The translations under genes were made by a program, and so were the position numbers. 64,000 nucleotides of DNA from the IMG/VR virus record IMGVR_UViG_3300033571_021855, positions 1 to 64,000 of that record; one strand, given 5' to 3'. Below the pieces are notes generated by a model that saw nothing but the letters and a program-made list of their open reading frames with translations, ran no database searches and was not told the origin of the DNA. Positions 13,826 through 22,021 of this stretch are shown here, piece after piece (position 1 is the first letter of the stretch; each line of letters starts with the position of its first letter). Source of the DNA: a virus.

Positions 13826-14539
13826 TCAGAATGGAAGCTCATCGTCTTCGATAGTCACTGCCTCTATTTTTGATAAAGAGATTGGAGCTGTTTCTTCGAC
13901 AGTAGCAGCAGCAGGAGCTGTTGGTTGAGATGATCCATAAGCTTCCGGAGTACCTGTTGCGAACTTAGCTTTAATCTCTTCTAACTTATGGTAGAAGAAT
14001 TCTGTTTGTGCTGTCCAATCCCAAACTTGATCTCCTGCAATAGTTTTTGATTCTGGTCCAGGGATTTCTGTATAAGGAATAAATCCAGTACTTTGACCTT
14101 TACCTTCGTCATTAAGGATGTTTGTGTAATTAATATACACATTCAAGTTTTTGTATTCTTTTCCGTTCTTACCAATAGATGTTGATGTTTTCACTGAAAG
14201 TGTAACTTCTTCACCTAATTTTAAGGAGTTTAATGAAGAGATGATTGCTCTTGTCTCATCAGTATATCCACCTTTTGTGTTTTTTAAAGGTACAGATACT
14301 TTGTTTGACTCTTGACCATCAATTAATGTCAACTCTAAGAAACGTAATGTCTTACCATCAAATTTTACCTCTTTTGTATCGAAATACTTTGGAGTCCCTT
14401 TGATACTTGTAAAATACTTGTGGTAAGTTTTTTTGTTTTCTGCACCATAAGTTATTTCTTCATAACCTTCTGTTGGAGTTTTCTCTTTTAAGAAAAGTTT
14501 TCCTTTACCTGCACTAATGCTAAAATTGTTGTAGTTCAT
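13826..14539 (-). CDS. ssb: Single-strand DNA-binding protein, 237 aa
   Basis: The protein ends EDDELPF, the acidic-hydrophobic tip by which SSB proteins recruit partners. It is preceded by an Ala/Pro/Thr-rich flexible linker (about 190-215). The first 180 residues are beta-rich with many Lys and aromatic residues, as in an OB-fold, but diverge from the bacterial SSB consensus. It would coat single strands during replication and recombination by the phage RecA and RecB-like nuclease. It has its own full-consensus promoter and terminator, suggesting high expression as a single gene. Confidence 0.7.
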   Translation of the reverse strand: MNYNNFSISAGKGKLFLKEKTPTEGYEEITYGAENKKTYHKYFTSIKGTPKYFDTKEVKFDGKTLRFLELTLIDGQESNKVSVPLKNTKGGYTDETRAIISSLNSLKLGEEVTLSVKTSTSIGKNGKEYKNLNVYINYTNILNDEGKGQSTGFIPYTEIPGPESKTIAGDQVWDWTAQTEFFYHKLEEIKAKFATGTPEAYGSSQPTAPAAATVEETAPISLSKIEAVTIEDDELPF

Positions 14540-14584
14540 GCTTTTTGTTTTTTGTGTGTGTTACTACTGTTATTAATTATATAT

Positions 14585-14615
14585 GCAAATATAGTAAGAA
14601 ATATTTAATTTGCAA
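14585..14615 (-). promoter_or_regulatory. Leftward promoter of SSB gene, TTG-N20-TATATTTG
   Basis: Minus-strand TTG (14615-14613), exactly 20 bases, TATATTTG (14592-14585). The predicted leader is about 40 bases. The promoter overlaps the end of the upstream 66-residue gene. Confidence 0.65.
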
Positions 14616-14805
14616 ACTTTGTATCTAAAAAATTAATTATTTTTTGCACTCCTTGATTTGGATCCATTCCAATCATAACAAATAACCAAGTTGTAAAAAA
14701 TTGATCAAATTCTTGTGGAGCAATGCTAGTCCCACTTTCCTCCATAAAATATATATGAAGGAAGTTAGGAAGATTTCTTATTTCTTTATATCTTTCTTTA
14801 GTCAT
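14605..14805 (-). CDS. Hypothetical protein, 66 aa
   Basis: Small helical protein (MTKERYKEIRNLPNFLHIYF) that overlaps the PhoH-like gene's end by eight bases. Not recognised. Confidence 0.6.
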   Translation of the reverse strand: MTKERYKEIRNLPNFLHIYFMEESGTSIAPQEFDQFFTTWLFVMIGMDPNQGVQKIINFLDTKFAN

Positions 14806-15460
14806 TTTTCTCTAAATAATTTATAATCTTCATTAATATCTCGTTTCTATGATTAGCTTTTAAATCTGCCCAACCAACTATACCACTGTTTTCTAATTTT
14901 GACACACGGTGGTAGCAGGTTTTATCTAACATTGTTCTATCAATTTGCTCTTTAGAACCACAGAAAATCATTTTACTATCTTTTCCAAGTCTTGTTAAAA
15001 TAGTCCTGAAATCTTGATAATCTATATCTTGCCACTCATCAACTATAACTACAGAATCTGAAAATGTCAATCCTTTAGCTACATCAAATGGAATGATTTC
15101 TACATTACCATCTTTTTTCATTTTCTCTGTAAGCTCCTTTCCTTGACACATTTCCATGTTCTGAAGGATTGGATAGATGTATGGATGTAACTTCTCTTCT
15201 AATGTACCTGGAAGAGCTGCTAATTGATTCTTCAGCATTGGTCTAGTAATCCAGATCTTATTAAACATTTTCTTTCTAAATGCTGATAAAGCGATATGAA
15301 CAGCTGTTGCCGTTTTACCTGTCCCAAAGTCTCCATTGATAAAGATTACATCAAACTCATGAAATAATTTAACAACTTCTTTCTGCTCATCACTTAATTC
15401 AATCTTTAACTTAGGTTCTGTTTTTAGAATCCTCTTCTCTTTGTTAGGCTTTGTTGACAT
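14798..15460 (-). CDS. PhoH-like ATPase, 220 aa
   Basis: Walker A INGDFGTGKTA (41-51), Walker B SVVIVDEWQDI (136-146), ITRPML after strand 2, and LTRLGKDSKMIFCGSKEQID near 155-175: the order and wording of PhoH-type P-loop ATPases found in many phages. It is probably an RNA- or DNA-directed ATPase or helicase, but the precise role in phages is not established. It sits among replication genes. The length is near the single-domain minimum of the family. Confidence 0.85.
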   Translation of the reverse strand: MSTKPNKEKRILKTEPKLKIELSDEQKEVVKLFHEFDVIFINGDFGTGKTATAVHIALSAFRKKMFNKIWITRPMLKNQLAALPGTLEEKLHPYIYPILQNMEMCQGKELTEKMKKDGNVEIIPFDVAKGLTFSDSVVIVDEWQDIDYQDFRTILTRLGKDSKMIFCGSKEQIDRTMLDKTCYHRVSKLENSGIVGWADLKANHRNEILMKIINYLEKND

Positions 15461-15465
15461 AATGT

Positions 15466-15780
15466 TTATTTTCTTTTTAGTAAATTATGAACTTGTCTTG
15501 GAGTTTCAGCTACATTATACTGAACATCTAATCCATCTGAGATAATTGTTGCACCTAGTAAATCAGTGGTAATAACTTTAATCAACTCTTTCTCTATAAA
15601 CAAAGGAACAGAAGTTGAAACATAATCTTCAGGCTTTGGTTTAATAGTTGGTGGTTGTGGTATGATACCGTTAGATAGCTCAGCTTGTCTAACTTCCTCT
15701 TGATAGATTTCTGATATATCTTTAATCTTTTGCTCATAAGTTTTTGAAAACTGAAATAACACTTGTGTTAATTTAATCAT
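15466..15780 (-). CDS. Hypothetical protein, 104 aa
   Basis: A helical N-terminus (FSKTYEQKIKDISEIYQEE), a Pro-rich linker (QPPTIKPKPEDY) and a beta-containing end finishing with a basic KRK. It may be an adaptor. No family recognised. One-base gap to the upstream gene. Confidence 0.6.
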   Translation of the reverse strand: MIKLTQVLFQFSKTYEQKIKDISEIYQEEVRQAELSNGIIPQPPTIKPKPEDYVSTSVPLFIEKELIKVITTDLLGATIISDGLDVQYNVAETPRQVHNLLKRK

Positions 15781-15781
15781 T

Positions 15782-16237
15782 TTATTTGTTTTTTAGGATT
15801 AATTGTTTTTGTCTTTCTGCAAAGAATATAATCTTGTTAAGATCTCTTAGCTCATCTGTCCCTTGGTGTCTTCCAATATTGAATGTCATTGCAGCCTTGA
15901 ATATATTTCCTTGATTGTAATTCATATTTCTAGCTTCTATAATATCTGAGGCTTCCCTCCATTCAGGATCCAGCTTATAGTAATCAGTTGATCCACCATT
16001 ATTTAATGTATCTAATATAGTATCATCGAACTTTGGTCCATCTTCTTGAGTTATTTCAATAGGTGATTCCTCTACTACAGTGAAGTATCTTGCAGGAACA
16101 TATAAATGGTATCCATGATCAGCAAGTATTTTATAAGAATACATCTCGTCATCCTCAATAAGAACAGATACTGCCTCATAACACTTTCCTTCTGTTAGGA
16201 ATAATGGAAGAGGATTTGAATTTAATCGTATTAACAT
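15782..16237 (-). CDS. Hypothetical protein, 151 aa
   Basis: The start (RLNSNPLPLFLTEGKCYEAV, then DHGYHLYVPARYFTVV) forms a small beta-barrel-like domain seen in other phage hypothetical proteins. The second half resembles YKLDPEWREASDIIEARNMN, followed by a helical end. I cannot name it. A TAATTTTG element (16289-16282 on the minus strand) about 45 bases upstream may be a weak promoter. Confidence 0.6.
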   Translation of the reverse strand: MLIRLNSNPLPLFLTEGKCYEAVSVLIEDDEMYSYKILADHGYHLYVPARYFTVVEESPIEITQEDGPKFDDTILDTLNNGGSTDYYKLDPEWREASDIIEARNMNYNQGNIFKAAMTFNIGRHQGTDELRDLNKIIFFAERQKQLILKNK

Positions 16238-16289
16238 GTGTTTTTATTTTTTTATAAAATTAAGACTTTTATGATTAAATGCAAAATTA

Positions 16290-16715
16290 TTATTTATTTT
16301 CTTTTTGTTTTTTCATATAATCCTGAGTCTTAATAGTATGACAACTTACTTTTCCGTCTTTTCTCTTGTTGCATAAGCACTGAAACCCATCCACCTCACA
16401 GAAAAGTCTTTCTACAAATCCTGGTAAGTCGTTATAATCCTTTAAACTTCCAGCTTCTACAATATGGTCTATAGCTATTTCTTTTTCAGAAAAGTATTCT
16501 TTACAGATATTACATTGGTACTCATACTTCTGAAGTTTACTTGGTCCTTTGTAAGGTCTTTTTGCATTAGCTTTACATGCTGCAATAGGTTTCCACCATC
16601 TACTAGAGTTTCTTAATGCTGCCCTGATAGATCCAAAGAACGCAGCTTTACTCTGCGTGCCATGATTAAAAGGTTTCTCTACTCTTGATTTTCTTACTAC
16701 TTTTTTCTTTGCCAT
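16290..16715 (-). CDS. HNH endonuclease-like zinc protein, 141 aa
   Basis: CNIC (68-71), IDHIVEAGS (82-90) and a second Cys cluster ending CLCNKRKDGKVSCHT form a zinc-stabilised HNH fold with the DH pair as catalytic start. The N-terminal 60 residues are basic (KKKVVRKSRVEK) and should bind DNA. Phage proteins like this serve in packaging, recombination or as homing enzymes. The position in a replication operon after RecA does not decide which. Confidence 0.75.
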   Translation of the reverse strand: MAKKKVVRKSRVEKPFNHGTQSKAAFFGSIRAALRNSSRWWKPIAACKANAKRPYKGPSKLQKYEYQCNICKEYFSEKEIAIDHIVEAGSLKDYNDLPGFVERLFCEVDGFQCLCNKRKDGKVSCHTIKTQDYMKKQKENK

Positions 16716-16720
16716 TGTTT

Positions 16721-16751
16721 AAAATAAAAAAGCCCCCAATTAAGGGGGGCT
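16721..16751 (-). terminator. Leftward terminator after RecA gene
   Basis: AGCCCCC / GGGGGCT arms, loop of about seven bases, then a U-rich tract on the minus strand. It follows the RecA stop by six bases. The strongest hairpin in the left arm. Confidence 0.75.
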
Positions 16752-16756
16752 AATAT

Positions 16757-17824
16757 TTAATCTCTTTGTTCTTCTAAGTCAACATCTTCATCATTGAATT
16801 GAGATATTACATGATTTACAATAATTTCATATAAATGATCTCTAAACTCAATATTCTGATTTAAGAATTCTTTAGCTAATGCTTTTGAAGATCCAACTTT
16901 TACATGCGACTCTTTATTATCAGACTTATTCTCAAATGTCTCATCATAATAAAAAGTATTTCCACCTTTATAAAGAACACCTGTTAAAATACCATAATCT
17001 AAGACTTCCTGAGATATTGAAATACCTGTCCCATGTTCCATATCGTATTCACCTTTTTTGTATGGAGGTGCTGTTTTATTTTTTGTAACATAGATTGATC
17101 CTCTATTTGTAGTTGTCCCATCAGGATTATCTATTTTTGAACCTCTATTAACTTGTACCATTAATGAAGCATAGAACTTTGGTGCATGTCCTCCAGGCAT
17201 ACTAATACCTCCTCCATAGCCACCAATCTTATCTCTAATTTGATTAATGAAGATAGAACATATTTTATTCTTACTTACAAGACCATTACAAGTCTTAAAG
17301 ATATTTCCTATAGCAAGTGCATGCTTACCCATATTAGATGCATCAGAATCATTCTCTAATACTGAAATAGGTTGTACAGCTGCAATACTGTCAAAAACTT
17401 GAATACCTATTAAATCTTTATTCAATAATTCTAATAGAATATCTTGGGCTTGGTTTGTATGATCTGGTTGTACAACTAAAAGTCTTGACAAATCAATTCC
17501 TAATGCTTTAGCATATTTCTTATCAAAAGCAAACTCTCCATCAATAAATAACGCAAGTCTTTTGTCATCTGATTTTTGGAAATTAGCAATAGCCATAAGT
17601 GCTGATGTAGTCTTTCCAGAACTTTCAGGTCCATAAAGTATTGTATGTCTACCCTTTGGAAATCCTCCACCTGTTGCAGAGTCAAATGTAATACTTCCAG
17701 TTCTAACTCTTTCAATATCTAACCCTTTTCCTGAATTAGCAAATTGAACATTTGTCTTTAATACCTTATTTAAATCGTCAAGTATTTCATTGACACTTAA
17801 CTCTTTACCTTCTTTCTTCGCCAT
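16757..17824 (-). CDS. recA: RecA/UvsX-type recombinase, 355 aa
   Basis: Walker A GPESSGKTT (65-73), then IQVFDSIAAVQPIS (Walker B), a stretch ICSIFINQIRDKIGGYGG equivalent to RecA loop L1, and PGGHAPKFYASLMVQVNRG following L2. This is the RecA ATPase core, with length close to bacterial RecA. It would form filaments on single-stranded DNA for strand exchange and repair during phage replication. The open frame reaches a TTG at 17833, but ATG 17824 (MAKKEGKELS) is preferred. A terminator follows. Confidence 0.9.
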   Translation of the reverse strand: MAKKEGKELSVNEILDDLNKVLKTNVQFANSGKGLDIERVRTGSITFDSATGGGFPKGRHTILYGPESSGKTTSALMAIANFQKSDDKRLALFIDGEFAFDKKYAKALGIDLSRLLVVQPDHTNQAQDILLELLNKDLIGIQVFDSIAAVQPISVLENDSDASNMGKHALAIGNIFKTCNGLVSKNKICSIFINQIRDKIGGYGGGISMPGGHAPKFYASLMVQVNRGSKIDNPDGTTTNRGSIYVTKNKTAPPYKKGEYDMEHGTGISISQEVLDYGILTGVLYKGGNTFYYDETFENKSDNKESHVKVGSSKALAKEFLNQNIEFRDHLYEIIVNHVISQFNDEDVDLEEQRD

Positions 17825-17834
17825 AATATTCAAA

Positions 17835-18026
17835 TTAATAATCTATTTCACTTTCATCTACCATAGATCCATCAGGATAGATCACCATTCCGTCAAACAT
17901 ATAAATTCCTCCATCATTTCTAACAGACTTTTTTGAGTGGTAAAAGGATTCAAAAATATCACTAACTGACTCCTCTGTGTATTCAACACCCATGTAATTA
18001 ATAGGGTATAATTTTGTTTTCTGCAT
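17835..18026 (-). CDS. Hypothetical protein, 63 aa
   Basis: Starts MQKTKLYPINYMGVEYTEES, mixed composition with an acidic end (VDESEIDY). Not recognised. First gene of the RecA operon, with a promoter-like pair 17 bases upstream. Confidence 0.6.
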   Translation of the reverse strand: MQKTKLYPINYMGVEYTEESVSDIFESFYHSKKSVRNDGGIYMFDGMVIYPDGSMVDESEIDY

Positions 18027-18042
18027 GTAATTTATTTTTATG

Positions 18043-18073
18043 TAAATATAGTAAAAAGATATTTAATACACAA
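18043..18073 (-). promoter_or_regulatory. Leftward promoter, TTG-N20-TATATTTA
   Basis: Minus-strand TTG (18073-18071), 20 bases, TATATTTA (18050-18043), one base off consensus. It lies inside the end of the upstream gene and would start the recA transcript. Confidence 0.5.
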
Positions 18074-19448
18074 GGTTTCCTTTAAAATTGTTACTATCAA
18101 AAATAAGATTCATAACTTCCAATACTTCTGTGAAATCCTCTCTTTTACATATAATTGAATCATGCTTTGATAGGCATGGTATTTTCAAATCTGATAATCT
18201 TTTTAGTATTCCGTCAATAAATATCCTAGACTCCTCCTTTTGAAGAGATATTGAGAAATTCTTATGCCCATTCTCAATTTTATAATTGTCGATATACTCT
18301 AATAATTCAGGATAGGCATCTCTCATTTTAGATAAATTTTTAGATTTATTTTTATGGGAAGAGAATAATAATTCAAATGTCGTTTGTTTAGCTGTATTTC
18401 TAGTATCAAGATTTAACTTATTTTGTACAGACTCGTAAAACTTGCCACTAGAAGCACTTTCCTTGAACTCCACTGTACTTGGGTGTGTCAAGTTTTCCGG
18501 AAGAATGTTAGCTAAGATAGCAAACTGAGAATTACTTAAATCAACTTGAACCAGATCATTGTCCTCCATTATAGCTTTAACCAATCCAGTTGGAAGGTTT
18601 GTTAAGTTAGTGTCCAACCTGTTATTTGTACTATTTCTAGAAACAGTCCAATACTTTTTAGACAAACGATCAATTGACTCATTATGGTAAATTCTTACCA
18701 TGTCCTTTTTTCTAAGGATAAATTCAGATATATCCATGATAAAGAAACACTTTCTATCTTGTATCAGATCTTTATTGTTAACTCTAGCAAGTTCTAGAGC
18801 ATCTTTTAAATTCACCCACCTTGTTTTAAATTCAGAGTTAACCATCATCTTAACTTCAAACTGTGGTTCAGTGATAGCAGAGTTCAAAATAAAGTCATTT
18901 TCAGATATATTTTCAACCAATTCTTCAGAGACATTTTTCAATCTTTTTTCGTCAATTTTTAGACTGTTTAACTGTTTTTTAGCAGAGTCTATAACTCGCT
19001 CAGTTTCAACGTCCTCTTTCTTAAAAATGCATTTAAATGATAGACTTACTGTTTTTATACCTTTATTTTCTTCTATACTTTCTATACTATTATTATCTAT
19101 AGAATATATATCTCTTTGGAAGTATTTTGGGGAAATATTGTATTTTTTGCAAATTGACTTTTTTTGATTCCAGTAATCATCTCTTTCTATAATTCCATTT
19201 TCAACAAGCATATTTGTCAATTTGTAATAGCTAGTTGTTAAAAATGTAGTTAAGTAATCTCTTGGAAGAGTTACAGGAAGACAAAAATCTCTATTTTGCT
19301 GATATGATTTCTTTTTTAGGACACCAATAAACCTAACAACTCTTTCATATTGAGTTGAGCATAGATCTAGTGCCAGGATATCATTATTTAGTTTTTCGGG
19401 GATTGTGTATAGTTTATACACATATTTGCTTGGAACTCTATTCTTCAT
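18063..19448 (-). CDS. Compact polymerase-like protein with family A motifs, 461 aa
   Basis: The C-terminal half has the three polymerase signatures of DNA polymerase I-like enzymes in order. Motif A is LVQVDLSNSQFAILA (299-313), where Asp303 aligns with the metal-binding Asp. The O-helix pattern RxxxKxxxFxxxF (Arg350, Lys354, Phe358, Phe362) has exact spacing. A Gln-containing helix follows (SLQKEESRIF, 401-410), then motif C SKHDSIICK with His429 and Asp430. No 3'-5' exonuclease is evident. Residues 25-115 resemble winged-helix DNA-binding regions of replication initiators. It is possibly a replication initiator-polymerase. It lies next to the divergent promoter region and opens the replication arm. 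The family is unknown to me. Confidence 0.65.
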   Translation of the reverse strand: MKNRVPSKYVYKLYTIPEKLNNDILALDLCSTQYERVVRFIGVLKKKSYQQNRDFCLPVTLPRDYLTTFLTTSYYKLTNMLVENGIIERDDYWNQKKSICKKYNISPKYFQRDIYSIDNNSIESIEENKGIKTVSLSFKCIFKKEDVETERVIDSAKKQLNSLKIDEKRLKNVSEELVENISENDFILNSAITEPQFEVKMMVNSEFKTRWVNLKDALELARVNNKDLIQDRKCFFIMDISEFILRKKDMVRIYHNESIDRLSKKYWTVSRNSTNNRLDTNLTNLPTGLVKAIMEDNDLVQVDLSNSQFAILANILPENLTHPSTVEFKESASSGKFYESVQNKLNLDTRNTAKQTTFELLFSSHKNKSKNLSKMRDAYPELLEYIDNYKIENGHKNFSISLQKEESRIFIDGILKRLSDLKIPCLSKHDSIICKREDFTEVLEVMNLIFDSNNFKGNLVY

Positions 19449-19501
19449 ATTTTTATGAAATTACATCGGTTTTTATTTTATACGCATAAGCATACATTCT
19501 G

Positions 19502-19531
19502 TAAAAATACAAAAAAATCATAGAATATCAA
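19502..19531 (-). promoter_or_regulatory. Possible leftward promoter, TTG-N19-TATTTTTA
   Basis: Minus-strand TTG (19531-19529), 19 bases, TATTTTTA (19509-19502), one base off consensus, about 55 bases before the polymerase-like gene. Moderate support in such AT-rich sequence. Confidence 0.4.
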
Positions 19532-19539
19532 AAAAAAGA

Positions 19540-19752
19540 TTATCTAATTCCTAAAATTAAAGAATTATTTACAATCTGTTGAATAACAAATCTAGCCAAA
19601 TATGATGGCAAACCATTTGTCTGTTCGTTATAATGAAAGAAGTCATAAGTAATAGCTTCAAATAAAGCTTCATTCTTATTGTAGTATTCCTCTGTTATTA
19701 TAGAGTCCGGCATTTCATTCCAAACTTCGTAAAAGTAGTCTTCAAATATCAT
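19540..19752 (-). CDS. Hypothetical acidic protein, 70 aa, possibly leaderless
   Basis: First leftward gene. The frame is open to ATG 19767, but that codon lies between the -33 and -7 elements of its promoter. ATG 19752, five bases after the -7 element, is therefore the likely start, giving MIFEDYFYEVWNEMPDS. Acidic and aromatic-rich, no family recognised. Being the most promoter-proximal early gene, it may act very early against the host, but this is only positional reasoning. Confidence 0.6.
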   Translation of the reverse strand: MIFEDYFYEVWNEMPDSIITEEYYNKNEALFEAITYDFFHYNEQTNGLPSYLARFVIQQIVNNSLILGIR

Positions 19753-19756
19753 AATA

Positions 19757-19787
19757 CAAATATACATTTTGGATGTTAAAAAAACAA
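19757..19787 (-). promoter_or_regulatory. Leftward early promoter, TTG-N20-TATATTTG
   Basis: Minus-strand TTG (19787-19785), exactly 20 bases, TATATTTG (19764-19757). It faces the rightward promoter at 19828-19857 across about 40 bases. Confidence 0.65.
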
Positions 19788-19827
19788 TTCAATTGTGTTA
19801 AAATATGTTAAATATGGTATAAGTTGT

Positions 19828-19857
19828 TTGTTTTCTAACAAAATAGTGTTATATTCG
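19828..19857 (+). promoter_or_regulatory. Rightward promoter, TTG-N19-TATATTCG
   Basis: TTG (19828-19830), 19 bases, TATATTCG (19850-19857), one base from TAnnTTTG. It starts the rightward arm, with a predicted leader of about 11 bases before ATG 19873. Confidence 0.5.
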
Positions 19858-19872
19858 CCCCATAATTATTGA

Positions 19873-20262
19873 ATGCTACATATGAATATTTACCAATTAG
19901 AAATTAAGTCGAAAAATGAATTTGAAGTTCTGAAGAACTTGATAACAGTATATTCATGTTATAAGACAATTACAGGTGATAAGACAAAGATGCTAAGAGC
20001 TAAGTTAGTTACATTGCTTAGCATTTATATAAAAAAAGGATACAGCAAGGAGACAAAAAACTATGCTTGTAAATTATTAGGTTTAGAGAAAGAGAATTTA
20101 AATTGCTTGAATTCCGAGTTAAGAGAAGGTGGATTCTTAATAAAGTCTGATATGAATACAAGAGTATCTTTTTTAAATCCTGAATTACAAAGTCTTTCTG
20201 ATTATTATCAAGCAAATAACGGAGATTTTACAAGAGTTATGTTTTCACTAGTGGCAGGTTAA
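19873..20262 (+). CDS. Hypothetical protein, 129 aa, first rightward gene
   Basis: A helical N-terminal half (FEVLKNLITVYSCYKTITGD) and a middle YACKLLGLEKENLNCLNSEL with the look of a winged-helix unit, followed by REGGFLIKSD and NTRVSFLNPEL, which would form the wing. A DNA-binding or regulatory role is possible. ATG 19873 or 19882 can serve as start. It is joined directly (TAATGG) to the IHF-like gene. Confidence 0.65.
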   Translation: MLHMNIYQLEIKSKNEFEVLKNLITVYSCYKTITGDKTKMLRAKLVTLLSIYIKKGYSKETKNYACKLLGLEKENLNCLNSELREGGFLIKSDMNTRVSFLNPELQSLSDYYQANNGDFTRVMFSLVAG

Positions 20263-20678
20263 TGGATAATGGTAAAGAAATATCTACTAACAAGGACATA
20301 ATTATAAAGGTAGCAGCTAGTACAGGAGCTACTGAAAAACAAGTTGAGTATATTTTAAATTTCATGACAAAATATATTCATTCAGTTATGAAGGATCCTT
20401 TAGTACTTTCAATAAAACTACCTTACATAGGCTACATGTACCTTAAGATAGGTTTTCTAAAGGCATTCAGATATAAAGAAGTTTACATTAAAAGTAAAGA
20501 GTTGTACATAAAAAAAGGACAATTGTTTTCATTAAAAAGGCAGAATGAATTGACAAAACTTATGGTTACAAAGTGTGAAAGAAGACATGCAAAAAAGTCA
20601 GTTATATCAGATTATAGTTATGTTGGAAGAATGAGTACGGAGGAAATTGAAAATTATCAAAACACAAAATGGAAATGA
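20262..20678 (+). CDS. HU/IHF-like protein, 138 aa
   Basis: The first half follows the HU/IHF plan: NKDIIIKVAASTGATEKQVE (two helices), YILNFMTKYIHSVM, then LSIKLPYIGYMYLKI at the place of the beta-saddle (GFGTF region in HU). The DNA-binding arms are not typical and the second half is basic and helical. In crAss-like phages, IHF-like folds occur as structural ring proteins, so a virion role is as likely as DNA bending. It starts on the stop of the gene before it and overlaps the next one. Confidence 0.6.
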   Translation: MDNGKEISTNKDIIIKVAASTGATEKQVEYILNFMTKYIHSVMKDPLVLSIKLPYIGYMYLKIGFLKAFRYKEVYIKSKELYIKKGQLFSLKRQNELTKLMVTKCERRHAKKSVISDYSYVGRMSTEEIENYQNTKWK

Positions 20679-21331
20679 AAAACATACTTAAAAAAGGGGC
20701 AGTTATTGCAAAAGCTTTCTTAAATGAATTGCCTATTGATCAAGAGTGGTATCAAGATAGGGTTAGTAAGTGTTCACCATGTGAATATAATTCAGATAAT
20801 ATACCATCAGAGAAATTATCATTCACTGATAAATTAAAAATTAAGACAGGATTATGTGGAGATGGCCCTCATTGCACAGCATGTGGTTGTTGTATAAGAC
20901 AAAAGAGTGCATCTAAAACAGAAACATGTGGAAGAATTGAAATAGGGTTGACACCTTTATGGGAAGCACTTGAAGTTAGTGATAGTTCAGGAGAATATAC
21001 AATAATTCAAACTTCTTCAGATCATAAAGTAAAAAATACTAATAAAGAATTTTTATACGATTTAGGAGTGACTGATCAGAATACAGTTAAACTTTCTTTT
21101 AATATTCTTTCAAAGAAACCTCAGAAAATTAATAAAACAACTGTTGGATGTGGTTGTACACATGTTGATGTTATTACGCCAATTAATAAAAGTGAAAATA
21201 AATTAGATGTCACTATATCTACAATTGGATTTAGACAAGGATTAAATGAGAAAACATTAAACATAGAATATAAGGTTACAGAAAGAGTGTTTAAAACTGT
21301 AACTGTAAGATTTAGAATAATTAAATTATAA
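20675..21331 (+). CDS. Cys-cluster protein with DUF1573-like C-terminal domain, 218 aa
   Basis: Residues 25-85 hold a cluster of ten Cys (SKCSPCEYN, then HCTACGCCIR), probably a zinc-binding unit. The C-terminal 110 residues form an Ig-like domain with TVGCGCTHVDVITP, the hallmark of DUF1573, a beta-sandwich common in Bacteroidota surface proteins. The ATG at 20675 overlaps the previous stop as ATGA and is preferred to 20669. Its position just before the terminase suggests a virion or assembly role. Function unknown. Confidence 0.65.
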   Translation: MKNILKKGAVIAKAFLNELPIDQEWYQDRVSKCSPCEYNSDNIPSEKLSFTDKLKIKTGLCGDGPHCTACGCCIRQKSASKTETCGRIEIGLTPLWEALEVSDSSGEYTIIQTSSDHKVKNTNKEFLYDLGVTDQNTVKLSFNILSKKPQKINKTTVGCGCTHVDVITPINKSENKLDVTISTIGFRQGLNEKTLNIEYKVTERVFKTVTVRFRIIKL

Positions 21332-21334
21332 AAA

Positions 21335-21553
21335 ATGAATTACAGAGTTTTAGTAGATGGAAAGATGGAAGAGTTTAGGGCATTAATACCTGACTACACT
21401 TTTTCACAAACAGTTTTAGCAGTTTTAAAGAATATGGATGGATTTGAAAAATTCAGTAAGTCAGATTTATTGTCGATAACAGATGAAGACTTCTATTCAG
21501 CAGCAGAGAAAGCATTAAAAAAGGAATCACAAAAATTAAATAAGTATAATTAA
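21335..21553 (+). CDS. Hypothetical protein, 72 aa
   Basis: Starts MNYRVLVDGKMEEFRALIPD, a small alpha/beta protein with a basic helical end. Not recognised. One-base gaps to both neighbours place it in the terminase operon. Confidence 0.6.
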   Translation: MNYRVLVDGKMEEFRALIPDYTFSQTVLAVLKNMDGFEKFSKSDLLSITDEDFYSAAEKALKKESQKLNKYN

Positions 21554-21554
21554 T

Positions 21555-22019
21555 ATGGAAAAGTTACAAGAATTCGTTAAGAGCCAAATCAGTGAGTATT
21601 TGGAAACATCTAAAGTTATTGATAAATCTTTATCAGAGAATTTTAAAAAACAACAAGAGGTAGTTGAATATAAAAAGAATAATCCATCAGTTACTTTTGA
21701 TGATATGAGAGGTCTTTTATTAGAGATTGCTCATGGACAACAGTTTACAACTTTAGCTATTAAAGATTTAGAAGGGTTGATGAATAGAATAACTGTGTTG
21801 ACAAATCTTGCGACAGTGATGGAAATTGATATGTCATACCTGGATCCAGAAGATACACTTATTCTTGAGAATATTACACAAGTGTCAAGATTATTTTATT
21901 CTGTTAAGAATGGTGAGTTAATAGAATTGCAACCTGAAATCATTGCAAAATTTATGGAGTCTACAACAGAAAAACATTTAACAGAAGATAATTTAAAAAT
22001 AATGTTTAATAATATTTAA
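21555..22019 (+). CDS. Hypothetical helical protein, possible small terminase
   Basis: 154 residues, nearly all helical (MEKLQEFVKSQISEYLETSK), acidic towards the end, directly before the large terminase. Its size, helix content and position would suit a terminase small subunit, but no helix-turn-helix is clear and crAss-like small subunits are poorly known. It may equally be an assembly factor. Confidence 0.55.
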   Translation: MEKLQEFVKSQISEYLETSKVIDKSLSENFKKQQEVVEYKKNNPSVTFDDMRGLLLEIAHGQQFTTLAIKDLEGLMNRITVLTNLATVMEIDMSYLDPEDTLILENITQVSRLFYSVKNGELIELQPEIIAKFMESTTEKHLTEDNLKIMFNNI

Positions 22020-22021
22020 TT

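Noticed and set aside
19753-19767. First leftward gene starting at ATG 19767
   Set aside because: That codon lies between the two promoter elements and would not be in the transcript; ATG 19752 is used instead.
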